Source of the DNA: Chondrus crispus
Taxonomy: Eukaryota; Rhodophyta; Florideophyceae; Gigartinales; Gigartinaceae
Length of the DNA: 64,000 bases
Assembly (NCBI RefSeq): GCF_000350225.1
Contig: NW_005179097.1
Location: 98,078 to 162,077 of the forward strand
Direction of reading: 5' to 3'
The notes beneath the pieces were generated by a model. The model was not told the DNA's origin, made no database searches, and saw nothing but the letters and a program-made list of their open reading frames with translations. Both the position numbers and the translations under genes were made by a program. Positions 60,509 to 64,000 of the stretch are shown here, in pieces; position 1 is the stretch's first letter; each line of letters begins with the position of its first letter.

Positions 60509-63500
60509 TCAACGACGAGGACTGTCTAAACTACCTATGCTAAGTACGCTGGACAAAGCATGGCTGCGGGGCGTGTTTGTGGGGAAGGCACTAACACTTG
60601 GCACTAGTTGCCTAGGTCGATTGTTGCGTCGCTTCAGGTACATTCGATGCTGCCCAGAACAAGCCTTCCTCCTTAAAACAAAAGAAAAGGCTATTAGGAC
60701 AACGCCTGTAAAAAGAAAACATAGACCACGATTTCGTGATTGCAACGGCAAATGTCGGACGCGAGTACTTGAAAATAACGAGTTCAAAGAGTTCTGATAA
60801 TCGTGAGGGGGCCCCGTTCGGCTGTTCGGCATCTCAATCCCGTACTGTCTGAAAGAGCGAAAGTAATTTAGATCAGAACCAAGCGGCTCGGCTTTCTTCT
60901 GCTGTGGAAATTTCACTCGACTGAGAGAACCAGAACTAAGAACAGCCCATGTTTTGAGCTCGTCTCGCATATTGCAAAGCCTCTGTTCACCGTTCGGTTC
61001 AGTCTCAGTGAGGCCATGCCTTCCGAACCAACGATGCGGCTGTAGCAACGCATAAGAGCCGATTGCCAGAGGCGCCGCCTTTTGCCGGAGAAAATTAGAA
61101 TTTGGGACCAAAGCTTGACTCAAAATTCGAGACTCGTGAAGCATCTTTTCGCAGTTTGCTACTCCCGCGCAATTAGAGATTGTGTGTCTTACTGCTTCGA
61201 CGAAGAAACGATAACACTTGGCCCCTCTGTATGCAGTATCAATGCAGTTTGTATCTCCGAAAGATAACACAGCCCCCGCTTCACATTTCACCAGGCCAAG
61301 CATCGGCATTGCTGGTAGGCGATTGCCAGGGAGCACTGAATCGTGCTGACGTGTCTTATACTCATGAAGTGCAAGGTCTGAGACGTAAAGGAGTTCTCCG
61401 CCCTCGGGGAAATTCACGATAGGAACGCCGCTTTCAACTCGAAAAGCTTGACCCTGCAATCTCACATTACCGCTTACGACGGCATCCCCGAACGCAATAC
61501 TGAACGGACTCAGTAAATCATTCAAGGCAGGTACATTTCCGCCTGCCACGATAGGGCTCCACAAGGACCGCGTGTTATCATCTTCAAAACGAATTTCTCG
61601 CATTATGTCCGCGTTGTGCCATTCAGCGGCTACAATTAGCGCTAGTCCATGTTGTGTTACTAGATCACGGAGAGACCTTCTCTCAAGAGCAGAAAATTCG
61701 TCCTCAGAGTCTAACAGGAGGAGTCCCCCGTACCTTTTCAAATCCGCATTAGAGAGACATGTAACTGGTGTTTCCAGAATGTCGATGTAAAATCCTTCAT
61801 CTCGAAATGCTTGAAACAATCTCTGGAAGTTAGTATGGGGGTGATCCCCGAGCCAATCCAGCATATCTTTGGCTTCCGCCAGATTGTCCCTCGGTACATA
61901 TCCTGGTGGATACCGGATGGAGTGAAACATGTCCCATAAGAGGCGCTTCTCTCGTTGAGGGGGTGGAATTATGGAGGCTTTGATTGGTAACTCAATGTCT
62001 GAGTGCGTTTGTTTGTGCACGCTGACAACTCGGACTCGCAGTACTCCGTAGGCCGTTATTGGCATTGTAAGCCTATGACGTAAGTCATTCACAGAAAGGT
62101 GAAGACCCAACCCTGCTGCCCAGGGCCAAAATCGTTTTGGGGCTGTTACCTCAACATTCAAGAATTCTCCGTGCTGCCCTCCGACCCAGGTTATGTTTGT
62201 AATTCTTCCGCTAACCCCAGCTGGATTCAGCACAGTGGCGTTGAGATTCATCGGCATTCCTCCCGCAAAAAGCGGTTGCGCGCAGTGGGGCCACATTTGC
62301 GGGCACCCAGCTGGTGTGAGGTCATAGAAGGAGGGAAAGAAAGCAGCGGTGGGTCCTGGGATAGAGCTCGCATTCTCTCCATCATCTTCGTCATAGAAAC
62401 CCAAGCTGGGGTCTCTGCTGGCAAGGCTCCTTTCAATGTTGAGGCCTTTGCCCTGCAGCTGCTCTGTCTTCATTGCGGCCAATACTTCGGCGTCAATCTG
62501 CTGTATGATATCGTATGCATCTCCAATATCAAGCAATCCAGCGCCCTGTTCATAAATGGAAGCCATGCGCAGTTTGCGCGCGCTCTGAATCAGGGCTCTC
62601 TTAATACTCGCTGGATTAACAACCCTTCGCCGGCGATCCTTCGGCACTGTCGAAGCCAATAGGGCGATTGCTCCTGCCACAACAGGGCTCGCCACAGACG
62701 TGCCGCTCAATTTACGACAGCTCAGCAGGTTCTTGTGACTGGGACCGACGAGCGACCTGGCGTATGCAACAAGGTCGGGCTTGACTCTCCCGTACGATGC
62801 ATGTATTCCATCCAGCTCGTGGGTGGTCATGCCACGGGAGCTGAACTTGGCAATGCTCCCATCTGGCTCGGCTCCTCCTACGCCGACGACGTCCATCATA
62901 TCTCCGGGGTTGTTCAAACTTCCCCACAGCGGCCCATCATTCCCAATGGCGCTCACGACAATGACGCCGTGCGCGGTGAGCTCGTTGACCTTGTCTGTGA
63001 ACGGACTATCCGCGAAGTCCGGCCCTCCGATGCTGAGATTGAGGACGTCAATGCCGACATGTAGAGCATAGTTGAAGGCATCCAAAAACCAGGACGTGTA
63101 GCTGACTTGGGCACCGGTAAAGACGCGAAAAGCGTACAGCGAAGCGTGCGGTGCAATCCCAGGGCACGCCGGGTGGCTACCCGCAATGAGGCCTGCGACG
63201 AAAGTGCCGTGGCCCACGACGTCGACGGTGGAGTTTTCCTCTGTCCAATTTGTGCGCTCAACGACGTGGGCAAAGTTTGTATGATCCGAGATGAGCCCGG
63301 TGTCAAAGACGGCGACTTTGACGCCCTCGCCCGTAAAGCCGAGACGCCAGAGTTGACCTGCGCCGAAGGCGTGGATGCCAGGTATGTCGCGATGGTGGGC
63401 GCGTCTGGAGACCGGGTCGACGATGTCGGGCTCCTCGAAGTCGGAGGTCTGGTTGCGCAGGAAGGCGCGGAGCCGGCGGCCGTGCTCCCCCTCTGAAGTA

Positions 63501-63784
63501 ACGGAGCGGATGAAGGGCGCGGAGCGAAGCTCTCGGAGGACAGAAGGGTCGGGGGATTCGAAAAGGGCAAAGTCGGTGGGGAGGGTGCGGGCGGCGAGGT
63601 TGGTGCGCGGGAGGATGTGCCAGGTAGATTGGGGAAGTAGGGAGAGGGCCGAGGTGATGAGGGACTCTTGGATGTAAAAAGGGTGGTAAGTGTTAAAGGT
63701 AGCGATGTAATGGAGTTCGTGGAATGCTTCGGAACAGACAAGCAGCGTTGTAAGAAGCAAGAGGTTTCTGCACCACGAGAGCAT
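60509..63784 (-). CDS. MBTPS1: Site-1 protease (MBTPS1, subtilisin/kexin isozyme 1)
   Basis: 1091 residues in one exon, close to the human length (about 1050). Signal peptide at 1-20 (MLSWCRNLLLLTTLLVCSEA), prodomain to about 130, then the S8 catalytic domain with D161 (VAVFDTGL), H192 (GHGTFVAGLIAG), oxyanion N282 (SAIGNDGPLWG) and S363 (LSGTSVASPVVAG). SYTSWFLDAFNYA and VLNLSIGGPDF are near-identical to animal S1P. A long luminal domain follows, then one transmembrane segment near the C-terminus (about 1030-1047, LCFLFTGVVLIAFSFVLRRK) and a basic cytosolic tail. S1P cleaves SREBP, ATF6 and other membrane-bound precursors in the Golgi, together with site-2 protease. Identification is firm. 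The prodomain processing site was not defined with certainty; RRLRAFLR or SRRAH are candidates. Confidence 0.97.
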   Translation of the reverse strand: MLSWCRNLLLLTTLLVCSEAFHELHYIATFNTYHPFYIQESLITSALSLLPQSTWHILPRTNLAARTLPTDFALFESPDPSVLRELRSAPFIRSVTSEGEHGRRLRAFLRNQTSDFEEPDIVDPVSRRAHHRDIPGIHAFGAGQLWRLGFTGEGVKVAVFDTGLISDHTNFAHVVERTNWTEENSTVDVVGHGTFVAGLIAGSHPACPGIAPHASLYAFRVFTGAQVSYTSWFLDAFNYALHVGIDVLNLSIGGPDFADSPFTDKVNELTAHGVIVVSAIGNDGPLWGSLNNPGDMMDVVGVGGAEPDGSIAKFSSRGMTTHELDGIHASYGRVKPDLVAYARSLVGPSHKNLLSCRKLSGTSVASPVVAGAIALLASTVPKDRRRRVVNPASIKRALIQSARKLRMASIYEQGAGLLDIGDAYDIIQQIDAEVLAAMKTEQLQGKGLNIERSLASRDPSLGFYDEDDGENASSIPGPTAAFFPSFYDLTPAGCPQMWPHCAQPLFAGGMPMNLNATVLNPAGVSGRITNITWVGGQHGEFLNVEVTAPKRFWPWAAGLGLHLSVNDLRHRLTMPITAYGVLRVRVVSVHKQTHSDIELPIKASIIPPPQREKRLLWDMFHSIRYPPGYVPRDNLAEAKDMLDWLGDHPHTNFQRLFQAFRDEGFYIDILETPVTCLSNADLKRYGGLLLLDSEDEFSALERRSLRDLVTQHGLALIVAAEWHNADIMREIRFEDDNTRSLWSPIVAGGNVPALNDLLSPFSIAFGDAVVSGNVRLQGQAFRVESGVPIVNFPEGGELLYVSDLALHEYKTRQHDSVLPGNRLPAMPMLGLVKCEAGAVLSFGDTNCIDTAYRGAKCYRFFVEAVRHTISNCAGVANCEKMLHESRILSQALVPNSNFLRQKAAPLAIGSYALLQPHRWFGRHGLTETEPNGEQRLCNMRDELKTWAVLSSGSLSRVKFPQQKKAEPLGSDLNYFRSFRQYGIEMPNSRTGPPHDYQNSLNSLFSSTRVRHLPLQSRNRGLCFLFTGVVLIAFSFVLRRKACSGQHRMYLKRRNNRPRQLVPSVSAFPTNTPRSHALSSVLSIGSLDSPRR

Positions 63785-64000
63785 TGTCGTTAAGAGAGCG
63801 AGGCCTGCATGGGTATGTAGAATGACCTTGCCTCGTTACCGTGAATGAAGAAGCGGGAGGCAGGCAGCAGGCACGAAAAAGTTGCCCACCATCGGTTGCC
63901 ACGGCTTTGATGAAGACGGCTCGGCTGTCTTCTCTCTGGGCACTTGCCTGTCTTGGTCTTTGTCTTCGCTTTGACCCATTTGTAAGGGGTTTTAATTATG
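63785..64000. promoter_or_regulatory. Upstream region of MBTPS1
   Basis: 216 bp to the window end. Unlike other host genes here the leader is not strongly pyrimidine-rich. No motif was recognised. Confidence 0.4.

Noticed and set aside
1-64000. tRNA, rRNA or other structured RNA genes
   Set aside because: None could be recognised by eye; a covariance-model scan would be needed to exclude small ones.

Overview
The window is nuclear DNA of a eukaryote, most likely a florideophyte red alga of the Chondrus type. This is inferred from a plastid-targeted gene resembling the red-algal phycoerythrin gamma subunit, whose transit peptide starts MFAF. It also fits the mostly intronless, GC-rich, closely packed host genes (two short introns seen, 82 and 100 bp) lying between long tracts of nested mobile elements. 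No species can be proved by reading alone. An assembly gap of 31 N lies at 16433-16463.

Layout. 1-6744: the 3' part of a Gypsy-type LTR element (integrase plus chromodomain) with an unusually long 3' region that carries a large antisense reading frame, then its 3' LTR. 6.8-13.3 kb: DNA-transposon remains: a decayed Tc1/mariner copy, a Myb/SANT-like gene, a G-rich repeat block and a PIF/Harbinger transposase. 13.4-18.1 kb: two host genes, a PLP-dependent decarboxylase and a DUF1399/GRDP-like protein, separated by a 59-bp minisatellite into which a 546-bp MITE has inserted at a TA. 18.5-21.5 kb: a decayed NB-ARC/WD40 (STAND-type) gene. 21.8-27.5 kb: a Gypsy element with both LTRs. 27.5-38.2 kb: Copia remnants, three copies of a short LTR-like repeat, a tyrosine-recombinase fragment and an unassigned 1.7-kb stretch. 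38.25-47.9 kb: a DIRS-like tyrosine-recombinase retroelement holding a solo Gypsy LTR with a perfect 5-bp target duplication, followed by a minus-strand LINE of the restriction-like-endonuclease type. 48.23-50.18 kb: an internally deleted pogo-like transposon with 30-bp terminal inverted repeats.

From 50.2 kb to the end the window is almost free of mobile elements and holds seven or eight host genes: STRAP-like WD40 (+), NPL4 (-), phycoerythrin-gamma-like (-), a SPEC3/Stum-like membrane protein (+), a GARP/Myb-like DNA-binding protein (-), a PGAP4-like type II glycosyltransferase (-), a tail-anchored glycogen-binding-domain protein (-) and the site-1 protease MBTPS1 (-). They are not an operon. 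Shared themes are ER/Golgi work (site-1 protease, the NPL4 part of the p97 pathway, the glycosyltransferase) and plastid light harvesting (the gamma chain). Several host genes have a pyrimidine-rich leader directly before the ATG, which helped in choosing starts and in telling host genes from mobile-element frames.
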